Origin: a virus
DNA: 33,033 nucleotides
Reading direction: 5' to 3' (one strand)
Virus record (IMG/VR): IMGVR_UViG_3300050343_000228
Coordinates: 1-33,033 of that record
A program made the translations under genes and the position numbers. Below, one piece after another: positions 24,965 to 33,033 of the stretch (position 1 is its first letter; every line of letters starts with the position of its first letter). Below the pieces are notes generated by a model. The model did no database searches. It saw only the letters and a list, made by a program, of their open reading frames with translations, and was not told the origin of the DNA.

Positions 24965-25785
24965 CTAATCTCGCACTCGCCCTTCTGCGTAAGCCGCCAT
25001 AATCTCCGGTTGGAGATCTTCATAGCGTTGAGGGTTGGTTTGCATTAGTTGTCGAATGTCGGCACGGCGGTAAACCCGCTTTGACGATGCCGCGTCTGCA
25101 TTACCACGAGGGCCACCAACTGCGGCGGCTCTCACGGCTTTCTTTTGAGCAGTCTTCTCTGCCGCTTTCGCGGTGGCAACTGTCTTATTCAACTGTTTAT
25201 AAGTAGCAATAAGATCATCAGCTTCATCAACATCACCTGATTGATCTGCATATTGGTAGCGGCGGAGGCGAGAAGGACTAGATTTAATCCATTGTCCAAA
25301 CTCATCACTGCTAGTACAACCTCTTTCAGATCAGGGTGACGTTGTTGCAGAGTAGCCAAGCCCTGTGCATAGGCCAGTTTCTGGGCCATATCTTGGGCTT
25401 GCTTCAAGGCAGGGTGGTTATCAATCCTAGAATCTACTGCTTTCTGTGGATCAACAAAGAAATCTGCCTCTTCTACTGGCTCTGGTTCCGGTTGCGCTGG
25501 AACAGACTGAGTACGGGCCATAGCTTCAAAGGTTTGTCGCATATTGCCTAGCTCATTTCCTTGTTGGCCAATATGTCGATCACGCTCTTCGCAGTATTGC
25601 GACCATCTCTTCATGTGACTTATCGGAAACTTGCTATCTGGGGTGTCTTCAGTAGGCTCTTCCTCTACAACAGAAGGTTCCTCTTCAATAACTTGAACAG
25701 GGGTGTCCTCCTCAATGTTGCCAAGGGTTTCGCCGTCGTGAAGTTCCATTTCTGGCTGTTGCTCGTCGTCAAGTAGTGTTGCCAT
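24965..25785 (-). CDS. Scaffold (capsid assembly) protein, one frameshift
   Basis: The N-terminus is acidic and Gln/Pro/Glu-rich (EEDTPVQVIEEEPSVVEEEP), followed by HMKRWSQYCEERDRHIGQQG and DPQKAVDSRIDNHPALKQAQ. Near 25315 the frame changes; the continuation SDEFGQWIKSSPSRLRRYQY … VDEADDLIATYKQL joins the separately open C-terminal frame (24965-25192), which has VYRRADIRQLMQTNPQRYED and ends AYAEGRVRD, a typical scaffold C-terminus. The merged protein has about 273 residues with coiled coil. Placed right before the capsid gene, it organises capsid assembly and leaves the head afterwards (family knowledge). Confidence 0.78.
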
Positions 25786-25877
25786 GCTTAGCTCCGTTCC
25801 TTTAAAGGGGTGTCGGATAGTTGAACAGGGGGGTATCCATTAGGTTCCCCTGCGTTTGCCCCCGGATGAGGCAGTTC

Positions 25878-26110
25878 TTATTGGAAGGTGCGATCTTCAT
25901 CATCATCTTCCGCAATATTCTTAATGTAGTTTTCAAAGTTCAGCATCATTCTAAGAACAGCAAGCCTGCCCTTTTGAAAGTGCAAGTCTTCAAGGGTCTG
26001 ACAGGAATCAAGGTTGCACATCTGCATCTGATCTTCCCATTCATCTACCAAGTTCTTCCAACCCGGCATGGAGAAAAGATCACGCGCATCCTCTTCTTCT
26101 CTCTCAGAAT
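25878..26110 (-). CDS. Small acidic virion or assembly protein
   Basis: The frame open from about 26110 reads DSEREEEDARDLFSMPGWKN, LVDEWEDQMQMCNLDSCQTL, HFQKGRLAVLRMMLNFENYI and ends EDDDEDRTFQ. Only the internal ATG (26069, MPGWKN) is available as a start, but there is no ribosome site before it and the upstream part is clearly coding, so an indel near 26110 is likely. Small proteins with LF-x-x-PGWK-x-L and a Gly-x-L-x-x-L-x-x-[IM] helix lie beside scaffold genes in podoviruses. The role is unknown; head assembly is inferred. Confidence 0.55.
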
Positions 26111-26280
26111 CAAGCGGCCTCCTCTGCCAGTGAAGCTATAAACTTCTCTAGCTCTTTGAGCTTCTTCTCTGTAGCCAGCATCTTCTGGTCAGCCTTGTCT
26201 AGCCTCACCTTCATCTCTGTAAACAATCGCTCTGCATTAGAGCGGAGTTCATCAAATGTATTCTGATCTACAGGCTTCAT
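26110..26280 (-). CDS. Small coiled-coil protein (56 residues)
   Basis: MKPVDQNTFDELRSNAERLF starts a single coiled-coil helix (TEMKVRLDKADQKMLATEKK) ending SLAEEAA. The ATG at 26280 has a strong TTAGGAGGAGAGG site and overlaps the previous stop (ATGA). It may form one reading unit with the following small gene if the stop at 26110 is an error. A structural helper role in head assembly is possible. Confidence 0.6.
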   Translation of the reverse strand: MKPVDQNTFDELRSNAERLFTEMKVRLDKADQKMLATEKKLKELEKFIASLAEEAA

Positions 26281-27095
26281 CCTCTCCTCCTAAAGCACTG
26301 GAAGATGACTTGGTGGGTCTTGCTCCGGTCAGGTTGTTGGTCGTTGACTCCAAAACCCGCCCAACTAGAATGGCCTTGAAAATGCTGTCTCGCAGAAGTG
26401 AATTCAATAACGTTCGTTGCGTGAAAAGAAAACACGGCGTGTGGTGGCTGGACTTCCCAAGCCCTGCCGCCCGAAACCTCCAACTCAAACCAAATTATAT
26501 CGCCGGGGATAAACTCATACTCTTCTGGCGGGAACCACTTATATAAGTCCTTGAATACTTCTGCGCCATGCCCCCCAAAGCTACTGTTAGACCATTTGCT
26601 CTCATTAGGGTTAGCCACCATCGTATGAACTTCTTCGGTGTAAGATATAAACGCGATTTTCATGTTGTACTTTATACTCAGGTGGTCGTTCCCGTCACCA
26701 CCAGACTCGCCCTCGGCACTGGGGGGCTGGATAATCTTGACCCTGACATCATCAGCGTTGTCTGCTTTAGAGCTAGCACTGAGAGACCTGACAAACTCAA
26801 CATCAATCACCCAATACTGGGCCGCGCCTTGACTCTCATCATGAGCACCACCAAGATTAAACGTCCATGTGCCGCGCTCTACAGATGGGGCAATGGCATC
26901 AATCTCTTCTTCTAGCTCAACAATTTCAGACTGGAGTCTTTTGATATCTTCCTGCGTAGCAAGCTCTGCACCTAAGCTGTCAGTGACAGAGTTGACCACC
27001 CATCGGGCTTTGTCCTTGTGAAAGATATATTCCACGCCATTCTCTAGCGTGACCTTATCGCCCTCTTTAGCGTCTTTAGGAAATGAATAGCTCAT
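26277..27095 (-). CDS. Appendage/tail-fibre protein of unknown fold
   Basis: The protein of 272 residues starts MSYSFPKDAKEGDKVTLENG, then VEYIFHKDKARWVVNSVTDS, a fibre-head motif also seen with coiled linkers (DIKRLQSEIVELEEEIDAIA) that suggest a trimer. A beta-rich domain follows (YWVIDVEFVRSLSASS, DIIWFELEVSGGRAWEVQPP, FSFHATNVIEFTSA) that could be lectin-like. TGATG overlap with the collagen-like gene indicates coupling. The last 40 residues are Gln/Arg-rich. Likely a virion decoration or receptor-binding protein (inference). Confidence 0.6.
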   Translation of the reverse strand: MSYSFPKDAKEGDKVTLENGVEYIFHKDKARWVVNSVTDSLGAELATQEDIKRLQSEIVELEEEIDAIAPSVERGTWTFNLGGAHDESQGAAQYWVIDVEFVRSLSASSKADNADDVRVKIIQPPSAEGESGGDGNDHLSIKYNMKIAFISYTEEVHTMVANPNESKWSNSSFGGHGAEVFKDLYKWFPPEEYEFIPGDIIWFELEVSGGRAWEVQPPHAVFSFHATNVIEFTSARQHFQGHSSWAGFGVNDQQPDRSKTHQVIFQCFRRRG

Positions 27096-29162
27096 CAGCA
27101 GATTCCTGAGATTGTTATGTAGTAAGGCCCAGACCCATTAGCGAAGTTGCCTCCATTCAGGGCAGTCTTGGAAGAGACATAGCAAAGAGCGTGGTCAGGA
27201 TGAAAATCAATCCTGCTGATAGTGCCTGTTACTTTCATCTTCCACCCACCACCTGATACTTCCCAGATAGTGAAGGGTACGTTATCGCTATAGCGAACGT
27301 CTTCACGGGGCGTATTGGTTCCCCAAGCAATGCCATCTCTATCTGTAGTGGCAAGCTCTAGGTGCTGATTACCCGTGCTTTCCTTTACCCACCACTGGAA
27401 ATACCCATTCGGCAAGTTAACGATACTGCACATGAACTTAAGACCGGGTGGCCTAGATGCAGAGACACCACCACTGTTGCACTAGACTTAGAATCTACAT
27501 AGCCTTTAGTAGCCGCGTGATGTGACTCAACAGGCTCCTTTAGGTTATAAACGCCAAGCTGACCACCAACGCTGTGTATCAGTGTCTTGTTCTTGCCTTC
27601 TGAGGTGTGTTGCCTAATCTTCCAATCAGTGTCATCAGGTAGCTGGTTAGCGCCTGAGTTATCTAGCTTTGGATGAAAGCCCTTGGTCTACATACTCTTG
27701 GCTCGCGCCTGCCTGATTCTGCGGGTAGACATAAACCTCTTCAGCCTCATCTACCTCAAAGTTGTTGGTGCCTGACAGGTACTCAACCGTCAGCGCGTTA
27801 TAGTCTCCGCTGACCACCTTGTAACGAGTAATCTCACCAGCATTCTTAGAGCCAACCGCCTCGACAAACTCAACAATGTCATCAGGGTTCGCAGGCTTAG
27901 TGGCCTGTCCGTTTGAGTCAAATGGCGCAAAGCTAATGTAGGTAACGTCTACCGCATTAGGGCTGTTGACATATAGCTCACCATTTCTAGTGGCTACATT
28001 GATCTCTGTACCCTTGACCGTGTATCGGGCAACTGCGCCCTTTAGTGATAGAAAGCTCTTCTATCTTGGCAACAATCTTTGCTTGGTCATCAAGGCTCTC
28101 TTGAATCTGTGCAATGATGGCCTGCTGTGTAGCCTCACCAGCACCAACCCTGCCCTCTAATGTTGTAGGGGGAGCAACAGGTATCCAAGCATCTGAGTCT
28201 TCATGCCAAACATAAAGTTGCATGGTGTCTTGGGAGTTATCAAACCACAGCGAGCCGTTACCAACCCCATCCTCTACCGGATCAGGAGCTTCATTTTTAA
28301 TGATGACAACGCCATCAGGTACCTCAGCAACAAACAGCACCCACTCAAATACTGTGGCGTCATCTTCTGTAGGCGTCCAGATATAAAGGTCTAAGCCTTC
28401 TGGATCTGGGTTGTCATAATCAAAGCTAGGGTCTTCAACCTGATACCACTGGTCATCTACCTCTAAATCATTAGGCTCGCCGTCCTCTGCGTAGGGGTAT
28501 TCTGTCGGCTCATCTTCAGCATAGATAGGTAGCCTGTCTTCTGGAAGATCTGGAGCTTCTGGCTCTTCCAGCAACCCCTCAATTGCGTTCCAAAGAAATC
28601 GGTTAACCTCTAGCTGGTTGTTTAACTCAGGCACATCACTAGCAGACTTAAAGCGTCCCTTAGAATCACGGAACACCATACTGCTGTTAGTAGCAATTAA
28701 GTCAGTAGTAGCTGGCGACCACTCACCTTGGTTACTGCCATCTGGCTCTCTGTAAACTAACCACTTGCCATCATGGGTGTTGGTTGGGCGCTTCACATAC
28801 TTTGATAGGTCAACCATCCCACCACCACTACCGCCACCTGCGGCTTTGTAGTGAACTTCTGTGGGATTACCCTGCTTATCAAGGATGGGCATTTCAATGA
28901 CATAGCTATTGCCATCTGTCATGTGCATGATTATGGAGTCATCAATATCCTGCTCAATACGAGCAACGCCAACACCGTCAGTGCCGTCATCACCCTTAAC
29001 TCCCTTATCACCTTTCTTACCCTGATTACCCTGTGGGCCTACTGGCCCTGCTGGGCCTTTATCACCACGCGGCCCTTGTATACCGGGGCCTCCGGGTTCT
29101 CCAGTAGCGCCCTTCTCACCGGCTGGGCCTGTGATTTTCTTGTGCTGACGCTCTTGCTTCTC
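27095..29162 (-). CDS. Collagen-like appendage/tail-fibre protein, frameshifted and lacking a start codon
   Basis: An 18-triplet Gly-X-Y collagen-like repeat (about 29129-28968; GPAGEKGATGEPGGPG, … GKKGDKGVKGDDG) follows VEKQERQHKKIT. Next come VARIEQDIDDSIIMHMTDGN, a Gly-rich hinge, and acidic repeats with DLPEDRLPIYAEDEPTEYPY and VEDGVGNGSLWFDNSQDTMQ (W-F/Y repeats typical of fibres). Slips near 28045, 27672 and 27473 join the remaining pieces (LKGAVARYTVKGTEINVATR; FHPKLDNSGANQLPDDTDWK; the ATKGYVDSKS motif; FMCSIVNLPNGYFQWWVKES). The merged length is about 690 residues. In this frame no ATG, GTG or TTG occurs between the upstream stop (about 29198) and the repeats, so either an indel is present at 29163-29165 or the portal frame continues into it. 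Confidence 0.68.
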
Positions 29163-31153
29163 AACCTGCCATTTGACGCTCTTCTTCTTGCATGAGCATT
29201 TGAGCTAGCTGAATCTTCTTCTCAAAGTCGACATCTATCTTGCCGTCCTTGTCCATATCTGAGTACTTCATGGCCGCTTCTTTCGGCATCATGTCTGACT
29301 CAACAGCGTACTTAGCCGCCCGTGCTTTAGCCTCTTCAGCCTGCGCCATGAGTACAGCAGTCTGTGCTTGCTGTAATTGCATCTGAGCTTCTGCTTGTTG
29401 TTGTTGCATTTGTTGGGCTTGAGGGTTGGGCTGACTAGCTTGATCTACAACTTCCAACAATTTCTCTTTGCTGGTCACATTCATGTGTTCAATGATGGCC
29501 TTAACCATAGCTCCATGAATAGGAGACTGTGGTGGCACCACCTGTAAGATCTGAGCTAACTGCTGAACCTCATACTCCCTAGCAATAACACCCAAACTAG
29601 AGATAACAGAGAAGTGATAATCCTTTGATGGGTACTTCTCAGGATCAAACTGCATGTAACGCCAAGCAGTCTTCTTGATTAGTGGCTTGAAAAAGGATTC
29701 TTGGAAATTAACTAGGGTACTTCTCTGACGCTTCATAACCGCGCCCATGCTCATTGAGATACCGGCGGCAGTTGTGTCGCTTGATGGGCCTTTCGCCATC
29801 TCAGCGGCGTCCTGTGAGCCTGTAGCCTGCTGAACCATCATCTGTAGGTTCTGAGCTTGGTTGAAACTGATCTGATCTACCTGCCCAAACTTAAAGGGCA
29901 TGATTGACTCTTGTGGTGAGCCGTTAGTTAGGATCATCTTGCCCGGACGTACCTCGAATTTGTCCCCTCTTGGGATTCGGGTAGCGTCTACTGCCATCAT
30001 TGGGTGGGTAGTCAGTGCAAGTGCATCAATCCTAGCCCGCATTTCGGCGTCTAATGCCTTCTGAGACATGTAACCCTTTTCACAGACACCACGACCCCAG
30101 AACCGGCTGGGTACTACGTCCCAAGGGAAGGCCGCAATAGGCCGATCTTGGCACATATAGGGATTTGACTGTGCTTTGAGGATTTCACCGTTAGCTATAA
30201 CAACTACAGCCTCTGTATATTTGCCATCTTCTAGCAATTCAGAGTCAACGCCCTCTTCCTTTAGCAAGTCAGTAGGCACTAACCCGTAATACCGCTTAAC
30301 TCTTACCTTTCTAACAGGCTGATGGGGTCAATTCAGAGTCAGCATCAACATCTGGGTCGCTAGGGTCTTCACCAATGTCTATATCACGGTAAACACCAGA
30401 CTCTTGTAGCTGTTCAACAGTGTGAATAGAGACAAACTCTTCAATACACACCCCCATAGCACTGGTTACACAGGTAGCATTGGGGTCAATCAGGAAGTTT
30501 TTGGGCTGAATAGGGGTTAGCTTGACCATTGGGCGGTCTTTTTTCTGTACACCGTACTCAACAAGGCTAGCCTCTTGGGGCATACCCTCTAATGGCTGGG
30601 TGCTAGGGATATATTCTTTAGAATCTTCAATAGATAGCTCACCAATGCCCGTACCATACACAGCGGCGTTGATTAAAATCTCTCCAATAGCCGCTCGGTA
30701 GTTAGCTCGCTCAATATCTTTGTGTAATTGGTCCCGAACCATGATGGATTCTTGGGGTGTTGGCTGATTTTGTGGCCTTGAGCCGGTGGTTGACCACCAC
30801 CCATCCCCTGCATGGCCTCGGGGGGCATCATCTGAGGAGGTTGACCTTGAGGAGGTGGGGGTGGTGTCTTTGCTGAGTCTTCAATGTCAAACATAAATGC
30901 CTGACTGAATGAAGCAGTCTCAATTTCTGCTACAGCACTCTCAACTGCCTGTTGTAAGGCAGGAGCAATGATGCGGCTACGCTCTGATTGTCTTGTTTTG
31001 TCTTCGTCAGCCCAAATACCACGCCAGAGCCGGTAGTATTCGTCATGCTTTTGCTCGTAGTTAGACTCGTAGTGGTCACGCCACTCCTGAGTTAAAGTTT
31101 CTAACCACTCAGTTAAGCCAGCCTTCTATACCAATATGCTCTAATTCAGCCAT
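29161..31153 (-). CDS. Portal protein, three frameshifts
   Basis: From the ATG at 31153 (right after the TerL stop) the frames join at about 31115, 30776 and 30331. The merged protein of about 663 residues has the head-tail connector order: LTEWLETLTQEWRDHYESNY, YYRLWRGIWADEDKTRQSER, IIAPALQQAVESAVAEIETA, MFDIED, a Pro/Gly/Met linker (PPPPPQGQPPQMMPPEAMQG), QLHKDIERANYRAAIGEILI, AAVYGTGIGEL, KLTPIQPKNFLIDPNATCV, then RRYYGLVPTDLL-like and NPYMCQDRPIAAFPWDVVPS. A typical Gln/Ala-rich coiled C-terminus (QQMQQQQAEAQMQLQQAQTA) ends EEERQMAG. Portal rings sit at the capsid vertex and pass DNA; genes TerL-portal-scaffold-capsid are collinear here. Confidence 0.82.
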
Positions 31154-32359
31154 TTAGAATCCCACTGCATCGTCTAAAGGTTCCCACTCATCTGCTAACT
31201 CAATACCATCTAAGTAAGCTACCTGTGCTATCTGATCGATATAAGACAGCGCATCTAATAGATCATCATGGACTAAGGTGCTAGGGAAATTAGCGGCCTC
31301 ATCCACAAAAGCATCATTCCAATCAGCTTTCTTCAAATGGATTAAACCATTTTCAAAGCGTCCAGCCAATGCCCAAAGTATCCTATTCTCTTTGTTTTTG
31401 TTGCCATGAGTCAATAGTTCCACATGGAACATTCTTGAGGTTCTTCTCATCACATCCTGTAGGGGACTCATAACAGCCTGTTGAGCAATGCCTCTCTCTA
31501 TCCCTATACGGTAGGGGCGGTACTTATCAACGGCGCTGAAAATGCGTTGTACGGTCTCCTCAAGGCTCCACTGTCCATAGATGATTTCTTCTACATACCA
31601 GTTACCATCATTACAGACATTGACGCAGGCGATAGCGGAGTTATCTCTTTTCTTAGCTCTTCGTTGGCCCTGTTGTTTAAAGCCAGCCAGATCCACAGCT
31701 ATATAGTGTTGTCCTTCTGGGGGTTTCTTATCGTAGTAATCAAAGTTGTCAGGATTGAAGTTGCCTGATGTTCTGGCATCAAAGCTAGCCATGAATTCTT
31801 GTTGGAAGGCAAAGGCGGGTAGGGTTTGTCTAGCATGTTCTATTTCTGCTGGGTCGACTAATGGGTTATCAAAAGAGGTGTAGTGGAAGTTATCCCAATC
31901 AGGCCATTCGTCAGCACCAGTAAATAGCTCATAGAAGTGGTTACGGCCTTCTGGGGTTCCTATAGCCATCATGGAGCCTTTCCTATCAGCCAATGCAGGT
32001 CTGAGGATGGCCTCCCAGACATCTGGCTTCATAAAGGCATATTCATCCAAGACCAAGTGTTTAAGAGATACCCCTCTTAATGTATCTGGTCTATCAGCCC
32101 CCTTTAGGAAAATGGTGTTACCACCAGCTAAAGTGATTTCAAGGTTATTAACATGGGATCTTTCTATGATGTCCCCAGCTATGTCAAAGATAGAGTGCCA
32201 CATGACATCTCTTGCCTGACCCTGTGTAGGGGCTACATAAAAGACCTTACCTTCCTTTTCATTTAAGGCGGCCAGTATTAGGGATATAGCGGCTAGATAG
32301 GACTTACCTGTTCTTCGACCTGCGGCAATGCGGGATAACTGCTTGTCTAATAGACTCAT
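31154..32359 (-). CDS. terL: Terminase large subunit (TerL)
   Basis: The protein of 401 residues has a Walker A-like loop AAGRRTGKS (residues 12-20), Walker B LVLDE (102-106), a coupling motif GTPEG (134-138) and a nuclease domain with acidic residues D223 (AVDLAG), E288 (GIERG) and D365/D366/D369 (VHDDLLDALSY). These are the ATPase and RNase H-fold nuclease of packaging motors. The N-terminus is short: the Walker A begins 11 residues after the start, so some N-terminal sequence may be lost or the start misplaced. The ATG overlaps the upstream stop (TGATG), and the stop is directly followed by the portal ATG. The motor packages DNA into the prohead. Confidence 0.92.
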   Translation of the reverse strand: MSLLDKQLSRIAAGRRTGKSYLAAISLILAALNEKEGKVFYVAPTQGQARDVMWHSIFDIAGDIIERSHVNNLEITLAGGNTIFLKGADRPDTLRGVSLKHLVLDEYAFMKPDVWEAILRPALADRKGSMMAIGTPEGRNHFYELFTGADEWPDWDNFHYTSFDNPLVDPAEIEHARQTLPAFAFQQEFMASFDARTSGNFNPDNFDYYDKKPPEGQHYIAVDLAGFKQQGQRRAKKRDNSAIACVNVCNDGNWYVEEIIYGQWSLEETVQRIFSAVDKYRPYRIGIERGIAQQAVMSPLQDVMRRTSRMFHVELLTHGNKNKENRILWALAGRFENGLIHLKKADWNDAFVDEAANFPSTLVHDDLLDALSYIDQIAQVAYLDGIELADEWEPLDDAVGF

Positions 32360-32601
32360 CAGCCATGAAGCTTTCTATTCGCTCTGGCGATCATTGCTAT
32401 ACGGCGGAACTTAGCCCTAGCTTCAGCCTTCTGCTTTTTAGAATAGCTACGGCGAGCCTGTGAAAGCCTTGCCTGCACCTCATCGCTAGACTTCTCCTCA
32501 CACCGCTGAATAGTCCCGCCGCTAGACAAGAACTTCTCAACATCAGTCATTAAGGAGGTGGATGCCTCTTTCTTGGTATTAAGCATGCCTGTGCTAATCA
32601 T
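32359..32601 (-). CDS. Small basic protein, possible small terminase position
   Basis: It lies directly upstream of TerL with overlap, where a small terminase is expected, but the sequence is not a clear TerS. It contains DVEKFLSSGGTIQRCE, a pattern found in several small phage and host-associated proteins, then a long basic helix (SQARRSYSKKQKAEARAKFR … ARANRKLHG). The frame is open to 32664; I favour the ATG at 32601, which has AGGGAAG about 8 bases upstream; the ATG at 32586 is an alternative. About 80 residues. It may bind DNA or RNA polymerase; TerS by position only. Confidence 0.5.
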   Translation of the reverse strand: MISTGMLNTKKEASTSLMTDVEKFLSSGGTIQRCEEKSSDEVQARLSQARRSYSKKQKAEARAKFRRIAMIARANRKLHG

Positions 32602-32664
32602 GGATAAAACTTCCCTGATCCTGTTGAACACATAGTAAATAGGAAATATCTCACCAGCAAGCAC

Positions 32665-33033
32665 TATTATGCTAAAAAATAGTAATTAATGTTGCGGAAG
32701 AGGGTAATTTCGGAGTAGGCTGTACAACCTAGCCCCGCGTTACCCTTACCACCTAAGCCTAAATCTACATCGATCCCTTCCTTTTTTTAATTTAGCGAAA
32801 ACGATTTCTAGTAAGCGGGGGTGGGACCTCTTCCCCGAACGCCGAGCCTTCCCCCTCCCCGGGGTACACTGGCAGACCGCCCAACGTCAGCACCGCAGTT
32901 GGTTCTCACCGCAGGGCGCAAGCCCGAGGACGGATAAAGACCGATTCATCGGAGCAACTATCAGGATCCGCAGTAAACACACACCACAGCGGTACGCACG
33001 ATCAGCTCTCGAGCGGTATGCGAGAGTAGAGGC
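32665..33033. other. Right non-coding region upstream of the virion genes
   Basis: No protein-like frame. Starting next to the small gene, an AT-rich block (32667-32690) contains, on the - strand, the promoter-like sequence TAGCATAATAG but no clear -35. The rest is C/G-rich with a T7 run at 32783-32789, a palindromic CCCCGGGG near 32858-32865 and a GGGC-GCAA-GCCC hairpin (32914-32925). The end holds copies of the terminal motif (32989-32998 and 33013-33023). If the ends join, the two flanks form one divergent promoter/replication/packaging region. Confidence 0.55.
33006..33026. repeat. Stem-loop carrying the terminal motif GCGGTATGCGA (right copy)
   Basis: CTCTC (33006-33010) and GC (33013-33014) pair with GC (33020-33021) and GAGAG (33022-33026), leaving the loop GGTAT and a 2-base bulge. 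The motif is identical to 109-119; the sequence outside it differs, but both are organised as imperfect stems with the same 5-base loop. A third copy, GCGGTACGCA, lies at 32989-32998. Confidence 0.5.

Noticed and set aside
29161-29200. Programmed -1 frameshift at the portal end
   Set aside because: No slippery heptamer of the X XXY YYZ type or following pseudoknot was seen, so I do not call it programmed; an indel is simpler, though kept open as a finding.
220-32775. 10-base word TACATCGATC at 220-229 and 32766-32775
   Set aside because: One shared 10-mer between two regions of a few hundred bases can arise by chance and no structure surrounds it.
1-33033. Short inverted similarity between the first and last bases (CCTCCTACT against AGTAGAGG)
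   Set aside because: Only 8-9 bases with an indel. Too short to claim terminal inverted repeats; the stem-loop motif is the stronger shared signal.
1-33033. tRNA genes, CRISPR arrays, integrase and attachment sites
   Set aside because: I looked on both strands for cloverleaf-like segments, spaced direct repeats and recombinase motifs and saw none that I could support.

Overview
The window looks like a complete or nearly complete genome of a tailed bacteriophage of about 33 kb. I infer a short-tailed (podovirus-like) phage: there is a large terminase, a portal, a scaffold, a major capsid protein, two tail proteins that look like T7 gp11/gp12 or P22 gp10-type parts, several fibre or appendage proteins and very large internal-type virion proteins, but no tape measure, sheath or major tail tube. 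Most genes have Shine-Dalgarno sequences and ATGA/TGATG overlaps, so the host is a bacterium. Tail proteins with collagen-like repeats and a peptidase S74 chaperone are common in aquatic phages, but the host cannot be named from the sequence.

Layout. Positions 1-636 and 32665-33033 carry no convincing genes. They hold several hairpins and a shared stem-loop motif. If the ends join, they form one divergent control region of about 1 kb. From 637 to 8029 the + strand carries about 20 small, tightly packed early genes: an ArdC-like antirestriction/zincin protein, a zinc-ribbon protein, a ParB/Srx-like protein, a possible annealing-type protein, an SSB-like protein with a DDIPF tail, a DUF4224-like protein, a possible helicase loader, an HNH endonuclease and many unknown small proteins. 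Two intrinsic terminators (4150-4184, 5238-5263) divide this block. From 32601 down to 8079 the - strand carries packaging and virion genes in the usual order: small protein, TerL, portal, collagen-like fibre, appendage protein, small proteins, scaffold, major capsid protein, terminator, S74 fibre, small tail-tip modules, very large proteins, tail proteins, and two internal-type proteins. The two blocks converge within about 50 bp near 8030-8078.

A dominating feature is that many genes, including essential ones (portal, scaffold, major capsid protein, tail tube-like proteins), are interrupted by apparent single-base frameshifts. When the frames are joined, normal family-like proteins appear. 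I merged these into single gene entries. The simplest reading is indel-type sequencing error in a long-read or poorly polished assembly, not gene decay.

No DNA polymerase, RNA polymerase, integrase, repressor, tRNA, CRISPR array, endolysin or clear holin was recognised. Replication is therefore probably host-dependent, with phage-encoded loader and SSB functions. The strongest candidates for new biology are the repeated stem-loop at both ends, the 967-residue low-complexity virion protein, the 1299-residue polyvalent-like protein, and the collagen-like fibre that has no start codon of its own downstream of the portal.
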